Origin: Paulownia fortunei
Taxonomy: Eukaryota; Streptophyta; Magnoliopsida; Lamiales; Paulowniaceae
Assembly: GCA_019321725.1 (NCBI GenBank)
Contig: CM033123.1
Location: 2,364,960-2,428,959, forward strand
Reading direction: 5' to 3'
Length of the DNA: 64,000 bases
Shown piece after piece: positions 34,955 to 50,670 of this stretch (its first letter is position 1; every line of letters starts with the position of its first letter). Under the pieces are notes generated by a model, which was given only the letters and a program-made list of their open reading frames with translations, had not been told where the DNA came from and ran no database searches. Position numbers and translations under genes: made by a program.

Positions 34955-37900
34955 ATGGCGTGTTCCTCTGCGCCGCACCTGCATTTCTTCCCATGGACCT
35001 CCTCAACGAAACCACTCCCTCCTTCCTTCACTCGCCCTAAATCCACGGGCTTGTTTTTTTCTAACCGCACGAACCGTATGTTAGACTCTCTATCAATATC
35101 CGCTTCTCTCAGCTCCACTTGTGTAGACCAAAGAGACAAAGAAACTTCTTCCGCGCTGCGTGAATTATGTAAAGGTCACGTCCCCGATCACGTGCTCCGC
35201 AGGCAAGGTTTTCGCTTTTCTCATGAGTTTGGAAGAAGATTATGAAATTTGGAATTTTGGATTAATGTTTTGACTATGTTAGGTTAACATTTATTTGATT
35301 GGAATAAGAAAATTTATAGACTTGGCTTACATTCAGATTCTTAGAGTATTTTCATAGTTTTCTGATGACATGTTGTTTTGAATTGCAGGGCGGAGGAGGT
35401 TGGATATATAGTGCCGACGCATGTACAGCATGAAGCGTTGCCAGTGTTATTTTCTGGCCGTGACTGTGTGATTCATGCTCAGGTCAATAGAATCAAGTTT
35501 TCTTTTGATTTTTTGAAATTTTGTGGTTTTGGATTGTTGAAAATGATTAAAACTATGTCCTTACTTTGGACCTTAGAATTTAGCGGGTAAAACACCAAGG
35601 AAAGCGTTCTTTTTATTGTTTTTCTAAAAAAAAAAAAATAAGGAAACACTTGAACAAATACAATTACAAGAGACTGTTATTAGTTTATGTATCTATTTCA
35701 TCTCTTTTTCTATGATATGCGACTTCCTTCAAAAAGTTATTGAAATTTATAATTTGAAATTTGAAAAAGGTAAATACAATGAAATTAAATTCTTAGTGAT
35801 TTTGCTTTTTCCTTTTCACCTTCTACAAAATCCATGATGCGATGCGAACGCCAAGTTAAATTCATCTGACCAACATGCATGTTGTATTTGATGAACATTA
35901 GTCCATAAATTACTTAAATTTTAAGTACACTCCAGTATATGTGCAATTTATCGTTGATGCAAGTATGTCCTTATTGTACGTCCATGTGTTTTATATAAAA
36001 ATTGCACATATACTGTCATTATTGCGATGATTAGTTTTATCAATCATGTTGCTTTAGGTCATTTTTCATTGAAGTAGCAAGAAAATGGGATAAGTTACAT
36101 CCTAAAGAACATAAGGAGCAGCCATTTTAGGACATGAGACATTAAGTTTTTTAACTGGTTAAAAAAGCTCATGCTAAGTATAAGAGTGAGTCTCAATGAA
36201 CCTGGGTGTTTTCTGAGAATTCACTCTTCATGTGGCTACTTTTAAACCTTGACAGGAATGAGTTATTGAAAAGAACAGTGTAAAGTAATTTGCTGAAATT
36301 GGTTTGATCATTTATCCATTCTTTCAGCAGAACGAAAGCTGATAAAGTTACTCCTATTGTTCCTCTTTTGGTTCTCTAGACAGGTTCAGGAAAGACCCTA
36401 GCATACCTACTTTTGATATTCTCAGTTGTCAATGCACAGAGGTCCTCTGTGCAGGCCCTGATCGTTGTTCCCACGCGAGAACTCGGCATGCAAGTAGGAT
36501 GCTGTTTCTTGCTTCTCTAATCTCCATATAGAGCTAATCAATGTTTTATGGAATTGAGTTTTGGTATACTGAAAACTGGCTTGTTTATTTCCACAAGAAA
36601 GGTTACGAAAGTTGCACGTATGTTGGCTGCAAAATCTCTGCAACTTGACTCAGAACAGAAGTCATGTACAGTCATGGCTCTTTTAGATGGTGGAACATTG
36701 AGAAGACATAAGAGTTGGTTAAAGGTAACGTGAAAAATATTTGCAGTAATCGCATTTGTCATATGACCAAGAATTAAAACTGCTTTCGTGACTTTTGGTG
36801 CCTGATGATGCTGTATGGGTCATCTGGAAGCTTAAGATTTGTCTTTTGTTCCAGGTCTAACTGGTCTCAATAATAGCATATGTAACCAAAAATTGTGTGT
36901 AAGATTAAGGGTTCCTACTTTATGTACATGACTTTTCGAGGAAGCCAGTAACCAAAAGTTGAACTTGTTTTCTTGTTTGTTTGCCTAATTATCTTGTTTG
37001 ATACCACTCTTATTTAGATCCTCATATTGATTGTCTAACACAACCTGTAAAACACTCATATTGACAGGTGGAACCCCCAGCTATAGTAATTGCTACTTTG
37101 AGGAGTCTCTGCCAGATGCTTGACAAGCAAATTCTTAAGTTGGACACCATGCGTGTGTTGGTAATTGATGAGGTAACAAAAATGATATCCCTGTTTAATC
37201 TCTTTTCTTTGATAAACCAAATTAGCATTAACTATTACATAAAAATCCCTAAGTTCATCTTTTTCACACCGTAGGCAAAATGTTTATCTAAGAAACTAAT
37301 TTTGTCTTGCTGATGGTTAATTTAATTTTCGAACTAATTATATCTAAGCAATTATGGAAATTGCTTCTGTTGTAGCTACGACATCTTCATTGTTTCAATA
37401 CTATACTATGTTATGTCTGACTAAGCGTTGAGCCAAATAATTAACATTCAAGTGCTTTAGTGTGTTCAATTCTTATTTGATATTTGTCATTAATTATTCA
37501 CACGTTGTGAAACTTGTAATGCCCTTGTCTTGACAATTGGAGCACATGTTGTGCTGTGCATAATATATTGCCTAATGCGTAGGTTGATTTTATGTTCAAT
37601 TCTTCCAAAGAAGTGAGTTCTTTGAAGAAACTTTTGACTGCCTACTCATCAATCAATAACCGTCAAACCATATTTGCTAGTGCGTCAATCCCTCAGCATC
37701 GACGATTTCTGTATGACTGTATTCAGCAGAAATGGACCAAGGTTTGTGAATTTAATTTATCCTTTCCCAGTAATTGGCAGAGCTTGGCATCTCATCTGCT
37801 AACTGTATAATATTTTGTTGCTTCACTTATTATAACAGGCTGATGTTGTTCATGTCCATGTAAATCCAGTTGAGCCTATGCCTTCGTGCCTATATCACAG

Positions 37901-39353
37901 ATTTGTGGTGAGAAAATACAGCATCTGGAATTTGAAACGACAAAATATTGGAATGCAGCATTTTATAACTGAATAACTTTACCTTTGTTATATTGGTTCG
38001 TTATGTATGTATACAACTAAGAGTCTCCTACTATTTTTTCCATCTTATTTTCCCTTTTACTCACTCTCGCTTAATGTAGTATCTCTATTTTGTTCTGTCA
38101 GATATGTGGTAAAAGAGAGAGGTATTCAACACTCCTGCATTTGTTACAGTCAGATGCACCTCAATCTGCCATAATTTTTGTTGGAGAGCAAGTTAGTGCC
38201 TCTTAGCACCCTCAAGTGTATAATTGGCTGATATCATTTAATTATGTGGTTAGGGTATCTACCATTGCATAAACTAAAGAAGGGCTATCCTTGTATCATA
38301 ACTGATTTATAGTTATGTAACCATGGAGATGGAAGCTTTTTCTCTAAAGAAACGTGGATGAAAATTAAGGTTTCTGGTGTTGCTGATCAAAATAAAAATT
38401 GCATCTATGAACCTGAAAGTTTAATTGTACCTGCCCAAATTAGTTTTAAAACATCTTAAAGCTCTATTGAAATACGATTATGACATTCATTTAGTGGTGT
38501 ATCCATGGTTACTCAAAATAAGAAATTTAATACACATGCTATTGAGGTTGTACAACATTTGACATTTATCGTCTTCTGTAATGACTCACTTTACCATGTA
38601 TTTTTCTAATATTCTCTGTACTAATTAAGTGTTAGGCTTGAAGTACTCCAAATGAGTTCTTTTGGAGAGTCCACTATCTAGTTTGAGATGAGGTCAATCA
38701 TCCTCTGTTTCATAATACTAGATATTAAAATGTGAATAGACTTTGATCATCAAATTCAGAAAATATACATTGCTCTTGATTTTGAAGGTAGTAAGTCAAG
38801 TATGGGTTATTTTGTGTATTAATGCATCTTTCACTTGATATGCAGTCTGAGAAGTCAAAGAAAGCTGGAAATGCTCCACCTACGACTCTTTTAATTGAGT
38901 TTCTGAAAACTTCACATGGAGGATGCCCGGAGTTAGTTCTGTTAGAGGAAGACATGAATTTTAACCAACGAGCTGCATCCTTAACCGTAAGTACCATTAG
39001 TCTCTGCAATCAAGTTGTTCTCTGCTTGTTTGGTGAAAGAAAATTTGAGATTAATTTCTGTGTCTGATATTTCTACTTTTTGGATACAGGATGTTAAGCA
39101 ATCAGGAGGATATCTTCTAGTTGCAACAGATATAGCTGCTAGAGGGGTTGACCTGCCCGAAACAACCCATATATACAACTTTGATCTTCCAAAAGATGCT
39201 ATAAATTATCTTCATCGTGCTGGAAGAACAGGTAGGAAGCCATTCTCAGACAGTAAATGTTATGTTACCAGCATTATAACACCAGAGGAACGCTTTGTAT
39301 TGCAGAGATTTGAAAACGAATTGATGTTTCATTGTGAAGAATTATTCTTTTAG
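34955..39353 (+). CDS. RH58: DEAD-box ATP-dependent RNA helicase 58, chloroplastic
   Basis: Ten exons: 34955-35202, 35389-35482, 36380-36493, 36602-36724, 37068-37172, 37583-37741, 37839-37907, 38102-38191, 38846-38986, 39090-39353 (468 aa, close to the 472 I recall for Arabidopsis). The Ser/Thr/Pro-rich N-terminus ([12 protein letters not shown] onward) looks like a plastid transit peptide. Helicase motifs: Q-motif region ending [10 protein letters not shown], motif I AQTGSGKT (T115-T120), [10 protein letters not shown] in LDGGTLRR, motif II DEVD (227-230) in place of DEAD, motif III SAS (261-263) in place of SAT, motif [11 protein letters not shown], motif [10 protein letters not shown] (423-430). 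The first intron begins with GC (35203, CAG|GCAAGG); a GT donor 6 bp later would break the frame. The role is presumed RNA remodelling in plastids; the exact target is unknown to me. Confidence 0.94.
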
Positions 39354-40197
39354 ATATAGTTGTCTTCTTTTAAGTTGGAAACAAGTCTAGTTATTCTCTT
39401 TTTTCAGCTTCTAGTTGTATATATTTTTCTTCTTTCTCTCGGTTATGTAACCATCTCTTTTTTGAAAAGAACTAATAACTGAAGCATAGACAATGATTAA
39501 GTTCCTTCAGTTATCTGAACAAACATAATGTGTATTACCTGACCTTGGCCAGTGCCCCAATGTTTGGAAAATATTATGTGAATCCATGTTTAAGGTTGAC
39601 TGGACATGACATAAACTTCTTAGAAGTTCCATCTCATTTGTTCCCATTGTTGAATGATCAATCAAAATCTGCAACTTTGCCCGTTCAGTGTGGCAAATCT
39701 GTTGTGGCATTCCAGCTTGAATTCAGTTATCCTGAAACAGATGTGATTCCGGCGGACAGTTCCAAAATAATCGAACTCAAGCTCTCTACCTATATTCTTG
39801 AGCCTTATCTGTTAGGTGGAATATCTCCTCAATGATCTTTATATTAGCAATCTTGATTGCATCTGCTGGAGCACTTTGGCAAACAATATTGAAGCTTTAT
39901 AATTCATGTAATTATGGTAACAGATAGGTGAGACTTCAAAACCAGTTGACATCAGGGAGAGATTTATAATCACAATAAAGTTTGGTGAATCCTTTATTCA
40001 GGAATAAAGTATTCAAAAAATATTCTAGAATTGCTAGCTGCTATATTGCAAGAACAAATGAACAATTCATTGTTGAAATCTGAGTTCTGAGCATGAATAC
40101 TATTTCACTTCTGCACCCTTCCTATATAAATGATAGAAGCTCATGATTTTCAATATTTTGGATATTAAACCTACAGAAGAGAGACAAAATTTAGATG
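39354..40197. other. Convergent 3' ends of RH58 and AGPase large subunit
   Basis: An open stretch at 39530-39835 (101 codons, plus strand) has normal-looking composition but no motif I can place. It lies right after RH58 and is more likely 3' UTR or an old fragment than a gene. Confidence 0.45.
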
Positions 40198-44796
<4,599 letters not shown>

Positions 44797-47188
44797 TTTT
44801 TTTCAGGCTAGTTTTTGCAGAGAAGTGAAATTTTCAGGCTAATTTAAGGCAATATGGTTCGACAGATTACTGGGAAGCAGAGGACTAGAGGACCCCGAGT
44901 GTGCTTACATGGGATGCTTGCCATTGGTCGACTGAGCCACGTTATCCAAATTTAATTACATCCACCAATTTCATTTTTTGTATTCATGTGAATCTTGGCA
45001 AAAGAATTAGAAAAACGGGAAATTTTAGTTCAAAATTGATTTTAATAAAGTCAAACTAAATATAAAATAAATATATACTTATAATATGATTGATTTATTC
45101 TCGAGCAATCATAATATATATATGTGTGTGTGTGTGTGTGATTGTGTTTGAACAAATCCAATCATATATGCTTCACAGAGATCTTCATAAAATATTATCA
45201 ATTTAAAGAATATTCTATTGGTTTCTGCCTTAAACCTTTAGATTTTTTGGGCCATAATGTAAAGGAAACAGTATTTTTTTTTCTTTTTTTTTAATCTTTT
45301 CGTAGTTGTGTTTTTCTGTAAAGGAACATTTTCCCACATCGGTCCTTATTACCATCTATAGAAATTAAGAAGGAAATCAATTAGGAAGCCATATAGTTTT
45401 TGGTTGATTTTATGAATAGAGCTAATGCACGATTTCTCAATATATTTTATTCATGCATTTAATGGTAACTAGTATTCATATTAAGATCTTTTTAGTGATA
45501 TAAGGGGTATGGATTAATACCAATTTTTACATGTGAAAAATATTTACAAGTTTTACAATTGTAAATGTTTTACAATTTTGAAATGCATAGTTCTCAAAAA
45601 AAAGAAAATGACATACTAAGTTTAGATATTATTAATCATATATCAATCGTGCTATAGTTATCAAAAATCACATGGGAGTTTTTTTTCTCTCCGAATTTAG
45701 GACTATTTTTTGTACAAAAATAACAATATATATTCTATGAATTATTGAACAATATCTCATATTATCGCTTAATAATCTCAATGTTATGCATTTATTTTAA
45801 AGATACAAAGGTTAATCTATACTTCTTATTTTAATAAATATGACTTAGACCTTAATTTGTACCTTTTACTTATTTTTAAAGAATTGTTCAAAAAATAACT
45901 ATCAACTAGCTTTTTAAAAGTTGTTTTTTTTTTTTTCCGTAAGTATAGGGATGTTTGTATTTGATTTTTTAAATAAAATTTTACTTAAAATTTGACCAAA
46001 TAGTGTTAGAGAAAAGTATTTGCCAAAAATTCAAGTTTCACAGTGGCACTGCATGCTAAAAGCTAAAATCTTAGTAAAGGTGGATGCAAATATATATATA
46101 TATATATATATTTATTTATTTATTTATTTATTTTTATTTTTTTATTTTTTTATTTTTTTTGGGGGGGGGGGGGGCGGTTAGTGAATTTAGCTAGAAATGT
46201 CATATTTGACACACATTAAAAAGTTAACATGTACACTTAAAAGTTTTATGATCCAAATTAGTTGAAAAACAAATTAGGTTTTACCATTATTCTTCCCAAA
46301 TATAAGGAAACAAAATGTTAAAGACAAGGACAAAAATCATTATTTAAAAGGCACATTCTTCCAATAATAAATAAACTTCTGATGCAAGAGAATTTCATGT
46401 ATTTTCAAGTTTGATATTTTTAGATTATAGACCACTAGTCCCTGTCCAAATTGTTTGCCATGATGTTATTGGATTAACTAAAAGTTCAGCAACACATTAG
46501 TGATGAGACCTTCATTTAGTACTATTTCTAGATAAGGCTACTTTTTTCTTTTTGTTTTTTGGACAACAGCAACAACAATAAACCAATAATAACATAGAAG
46601 TATAAGGATAATATTATATCTCGTACTTCTTGATTTGATAGGCACCATAAGTTTGACGATCTAATAATTTATGAGTTTTGATGGTGCCTAAATAACAAAG
46701 TGAAATAGTAAGATTGGATCAACCAATCCAACACAGAACTGTAATTAGAAACTAAATAGAAAAATATTATCAGATAAAATAAAACATATATAATATAATC
46801 TCACATAAATAGATGCCTAGTAAATCATTATCAAAAGTACTTCAAAAAATTAATCAAAAAGTTTAAAATAACATGCAATATCAATTCATAAATTGTAGAA
46901 CAAAACTCTAATAATTAATTTTTAAAAGAAAAAAAAATTGAGAAATAAATAAAGAATAGTGTGAAACCATACCCACACTTGTTGAAATTCAAAAATCTTT
47001 CTCTAAAGTTTAAAAAAAAATAATAATTTTTTAAAATGAAACATCAACCAAAACGACACCGTGATCAGCATCTTGCCGCGTCCCCAAAATTCTACTATAT
47101 TAGACAAATCCACAGAATCTTCCCAGAAAAAGTTTCATCTCCATTGAAGGCATGGAGTTGTGAGTTCAATCTGTTAAACCTCAAAGTG
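44797..47188. other. Divergent intergenic region between AGPase and the GPI-protein gene
   Basis: AT-rich. The first 200 bases hold the AGPase 5' leader and match the flank of the pseudogene at 57.1-57.3 kb. A GT repeat lies at 45123-45140 and a compound low-complexity tract at 46088-46174. An open frame upstream of the GPI-protein start (from 47036) is in frame but lacks a signal-peptide-like beginning. Confidence 0.55.
46088..46174. repeat. Compound low-complexity tract: (TA)n, (TTTA)n, poly-T, poly-G
   Basis: A TA run passes into TTTA units, then long T runs, and ends in 14 consecutive G (46161-46174). The abrupt T-to-G switch is a likely spot for polymerase slippage and assembly error. 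Confidence 0.9.
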
Positions 47189-49320
47189 ATGGCGTCTCTC
47201 CCACGTTTCCTCTTTCTCTGTCTGCTGTTTCACTCCATTCTCCTGATCAAATGTGATGGTAACTACTGTATTACTTCTCCAACTAGCCCATTTTCTTGAT
47301 TTTCTTGTATACTCATAAGAACTTGAATTCTTGGATTTGCATTATGATATTTTTCATTTTTTTGCTCAATTTGTTGTTGTTTTTGTGATTTTCATGATTT
47401 TCGTCTACATGGGTGTCTCTTTTCTTTCCTTGTCTAATTCCTTTGAGTGATCAAAATGGAGAAGTGTGAAATTTCTCCGGCTTGTGTGAATTCTGTCTAT
47501 TATGGAAGATCTGATTTTTTTTCATCGACCCAGTTTCATTTTTAAAATATATATAGAGGTCCTTTACTTTGTCGTTGAATTCTTGGGTTTGCATTGTGAG
47601 ACTCACTGTGGAGTGCTCGTTTTGTTGCTCTGTTTAGGCCAATTCGGTTCTTTTTTTCTGTTCATTTATGGCTTCTGAATCGAGAAGGAAGGAGAAAAAC
47701 ATAAGGAAATAGGATATGTTATATGTTACTGTTCTATTTATATTTCACTTCAGATTAAAGATCTGATCTTTTTCCACTCATGCAGTTTCTTACACTTCTT
47801 GAATTGTCATAAAGCCTCCCTCTTATTGTTTTGGAAAAGTGGCTTGCACTGGCAGCGTTGTTAGTTTGTTCATTTTGTTGCTCTGACTATCAACATGCTT
47901 TGCTCAAATCATTTCTCTATATTTTACATTTATGTAGTTCTGTTGCCTGTTTTCTATGTGAAGCTGTTGAGCTATCAAATGGCAAAGAGAAGGCATAAAG
48001 GGAAAGATTTTACTATATTATAGAAGTACAGTCTCATTTTGGAATATGGATATCTTTTAAATTAGGATCAAAGTACTTGTCTCTTGATTTCACTTTGAAG
48101 GTTGGTCTATTTGTGCTTCAGTTCTGGTTGGTTTTTAAGATCTATGCTTTCTTCTTAATGAGGTAATGTTCCTGTTGTTTTCTATTTTCAAGTTTGATTC
48201 TGCAATCAGAGTCAGATTTTTGTGGCTATGTTATGTATTTTTAAGTTTTCTCCTTTTGATAGTTTTTAATCTTTTTTTCTGCCTTTTATTTGTCTGTGTG
48301 CGATCTTTTTTAGGGGGCATGGGATCTGCCTGAGTTAGCTATGTTTTTATTTTGCTTTTGGATCTTCGAGTAGCCAAAATCTCTCCACAACTTGCCACAG
48401 AAAGAAAGAAAAAATAGGGAAAGGAAAAGGAATAGATCTATCTTAGAATTCTTCAGTTATCATAATTCAATTGGATAAAGTTGCACTCTTGTCTTATGGC
48501 TCATACTGTTTACATGTTTTTAGGTGACTTTGTGCTCTCATTCTTGCTTTTCTTTCCTTCTGAATGTTTTTGGCATCATTATAAGAGTTCATTGTCATTA
48601 TCGTGGCTGCACTGCTATGACAAAGGCTCAATTAGTCTTGCCCTTTGGCTTACAAAACTCGGAGTTAGATGTTTCTGGAAATCATTTATTTTTCTTTATA
48701 TGCGTTGTGGATCATCAATCTATTTAATCTGAACTGGCTCACTAAACTTGGTAACTAGTACGGGATCTAAATTATGCATTAAGCATTCCATCTTCGTAAT
48801 TCTTTATGCAGACGAGGAAGACAATCTTCTTCAGGGAATTAACCAGTACAGAACATCCTTAAACTTGACAGTACTAATTAAGAGTGACAGAGCAGAATGC
48901 CTTGCCAGTGAAGTTGCAGACCAGTTCAAAAATCAACCCTGCACAAACTCTACAGGTTCCAACACTGTACCAGGCACTGAACCACAGTACTCCGACTTTC
49001 CCAACCTTCTAGCAAAATGCCATTTGAATGTCACCACCACAAGAGATGGGCAAATATTACCTGCCTGTGTTCCCAACCTGGAGCCAGGTCTTGTTCTTTC
49101 CAATTTTACAAAGTCACAGTACTCGGGCTATGTAAACAACACCCAGTTCACTGGCATTGGGATTGGCTCTGAAGATAACTGGATAGTGGTTGTTCTGACT
49201 ACAAGCACACCGCAGGGAAGCTACTTACCTGGTAGTAATTCAGACAACGAGGCATCCAGCCTTACCACCACCAGCCATATAGTGTTTTTACTCATCAGTT
49301 TTTTCGTGTTAATAAACTAG
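47189..49320 (+). CDS. GPI-anchored secreted protein (At5g19250/At3g06035 family)
   Basis: Two exons: 47189-47258 and 48812-49320 (192 aa), separated by a 1.55-kb intron. The first exon encodes only a signal peptide (MASLPRFLFLCLLFHSILL). The mature part has the family blocks EEDNLLQGINQYRTSLNL, CLASEVADQFKNQPC, NTVPGTEPQYSDFPNLLAKC, ILPACVPNL and GIGIGSEDNWIVVVLTT, five N-glycosylation sites (NLT, NST, NVT, NFT, NNT) and conserved cysteines. A Ser/Asn/Thr-rich spacer and a hydrophobic C-terminus (HIVFLLISFFVLIN) form a GPI-attachment signal. The protein should sit on the outer plasma membrane. The biochemical role of this family is not known to me. The start at 47189 is chosen because the signal peptide begins there, though the frame is open 51 codons further upstream. 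Confidence 0.93.
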
Positions 49321-50670
49321 ATTGATGAACACAAATCTTGGCTTGGCTTCTATTTTTCCTTGAGTGCAACATCCTTCATAAGCTTTTGAAAGTGTATTCA
49401 CTAGTAGTAGTAATAGAGTGGCAAAATTTAGTTAAGGGAACCCATTTATTATAATCATATTTTTCAGAAGTGACTCTACAGTCTTCAATCTTGAAAATGA
49501 CACAAAACGATGGGGAAATACAGCGTCAAAGTGGAATAATTTACGGTGACATTTACGCCAGCATCTTGTGCCTTACATTTATTATGTTCTGATGGTAGTC
49601 CATTACTTGCATTTCAACTGAAACTCCTGGAATTTCTGTTTTAATTCGACTCTGTTCTCCAGGTGTTCCTCTCATATCAAACTATTTCTTGGTTATGATA
49701 CACAGCAGCAAACTTACTGCATCTTGACATCCTGCAGATCTGATAATCAAATCTCAGATAGAATTCCAGAGGAACACACAGCAAACATTTGGTGGCCTAA
49801 GTTGCTCTTAATCAGTTTAATCAAGATCAAAGACAGAAGCTACTCCGCAGCTCATGTGGTTTTTTCAATCATGACAAATATCCTTCAAACAGATTTCATA
49901 CAGATTCACTGAGGACGAACAGTATCTCCAAGCATTAAATTTTGTACTGCATGGCAACAACACTAATGGAGAACAGTTCAATGTATAAAAAGCGGCAAAA
50001 GGAGAAAACAAATGACTAAATCTAACTGAGAGGGCAAGAGAGAGATTGAAACTAGACAGCTAAATATACTATTCAAGTGGTCTTTACTACAACAAAATAC
50101 TGAATTGATGACTAATAACCCAGAAAGCTGCTAGATTATATATAATACGTCTAGTCTTGTTTTTCTTTAGCTTAATTTAGGTATATAGATCCCATATGTC
50201 CATTCCATTTTTGTAATTCCACCCTAATCCTATCACTATATGAATGAGACAGGGATCCTTCAGTCTCATTCTACAAAAACAATTTGAGGAAGAGGGCTAA
50301 AAACTTACAACTACTTGAGTCTCTTCTTTAAGTAAGAAAATACTTGACTACCGCTAAAAACTTACAACTACTTGAGTCTCTTCTTTAAGTAAGAAAATAC
50401 TTGACTACCACTTGCCAATGCACTCTATGCATGCTTGAGACAAGTAATCAACACAATCTTGATCTTCCCTAACCTTATTTCAATTGGATTCTGTCATGAG
50501 AATACAATCAAGCAGAATCATTTTCTGCTTCAATGTTCAGAAGAAGGAACATCACATTTGTTGCACTTACCAAGAGGTTTTGCTATATGCTTGACCCTAA
50601 ATGTCTCCCTTTATTCACATTTATTGCAGTTTCCAAGATGGAACACCTTCAAGTTCATGCCAAGATTTCT
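49321..50670. other. Convergent 3' regions of the GPI-protein and carrier genes
   Basis: No gene seen. It contains a perfect 57-bp tandem duplication at 50296-50409. Frames on the plus strand from 50435 run into the carrier gene and are its antisense shadows. Confidence 0.55.
50296..50409. repeat. Perfect 57-bp tandem duplication
   Basis: The unit starting GCTAAAAACTTACAACTACT and ending ACTTGACTACC occurs at 50296-50352 and again at 50353-50409 with no difference, so the event is recent. It lies about 260 bases downstream of the carrier stop codon, possibly in its 3' UTR. Confidence 0.95.

Noticed and set aside
39530..39835. A 101-codon open frame after RH58
   Set aside because: It has no recognisable motif, no exon partners, and lies where the RH58 3' UTR is expected.
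47036..47188. N-terminal extension of the GPI-anchored protein
   Set aside because: The frame is open, but an extra 51 basic residues would bury the signal peptide; related proteins begin at the signal peptide.
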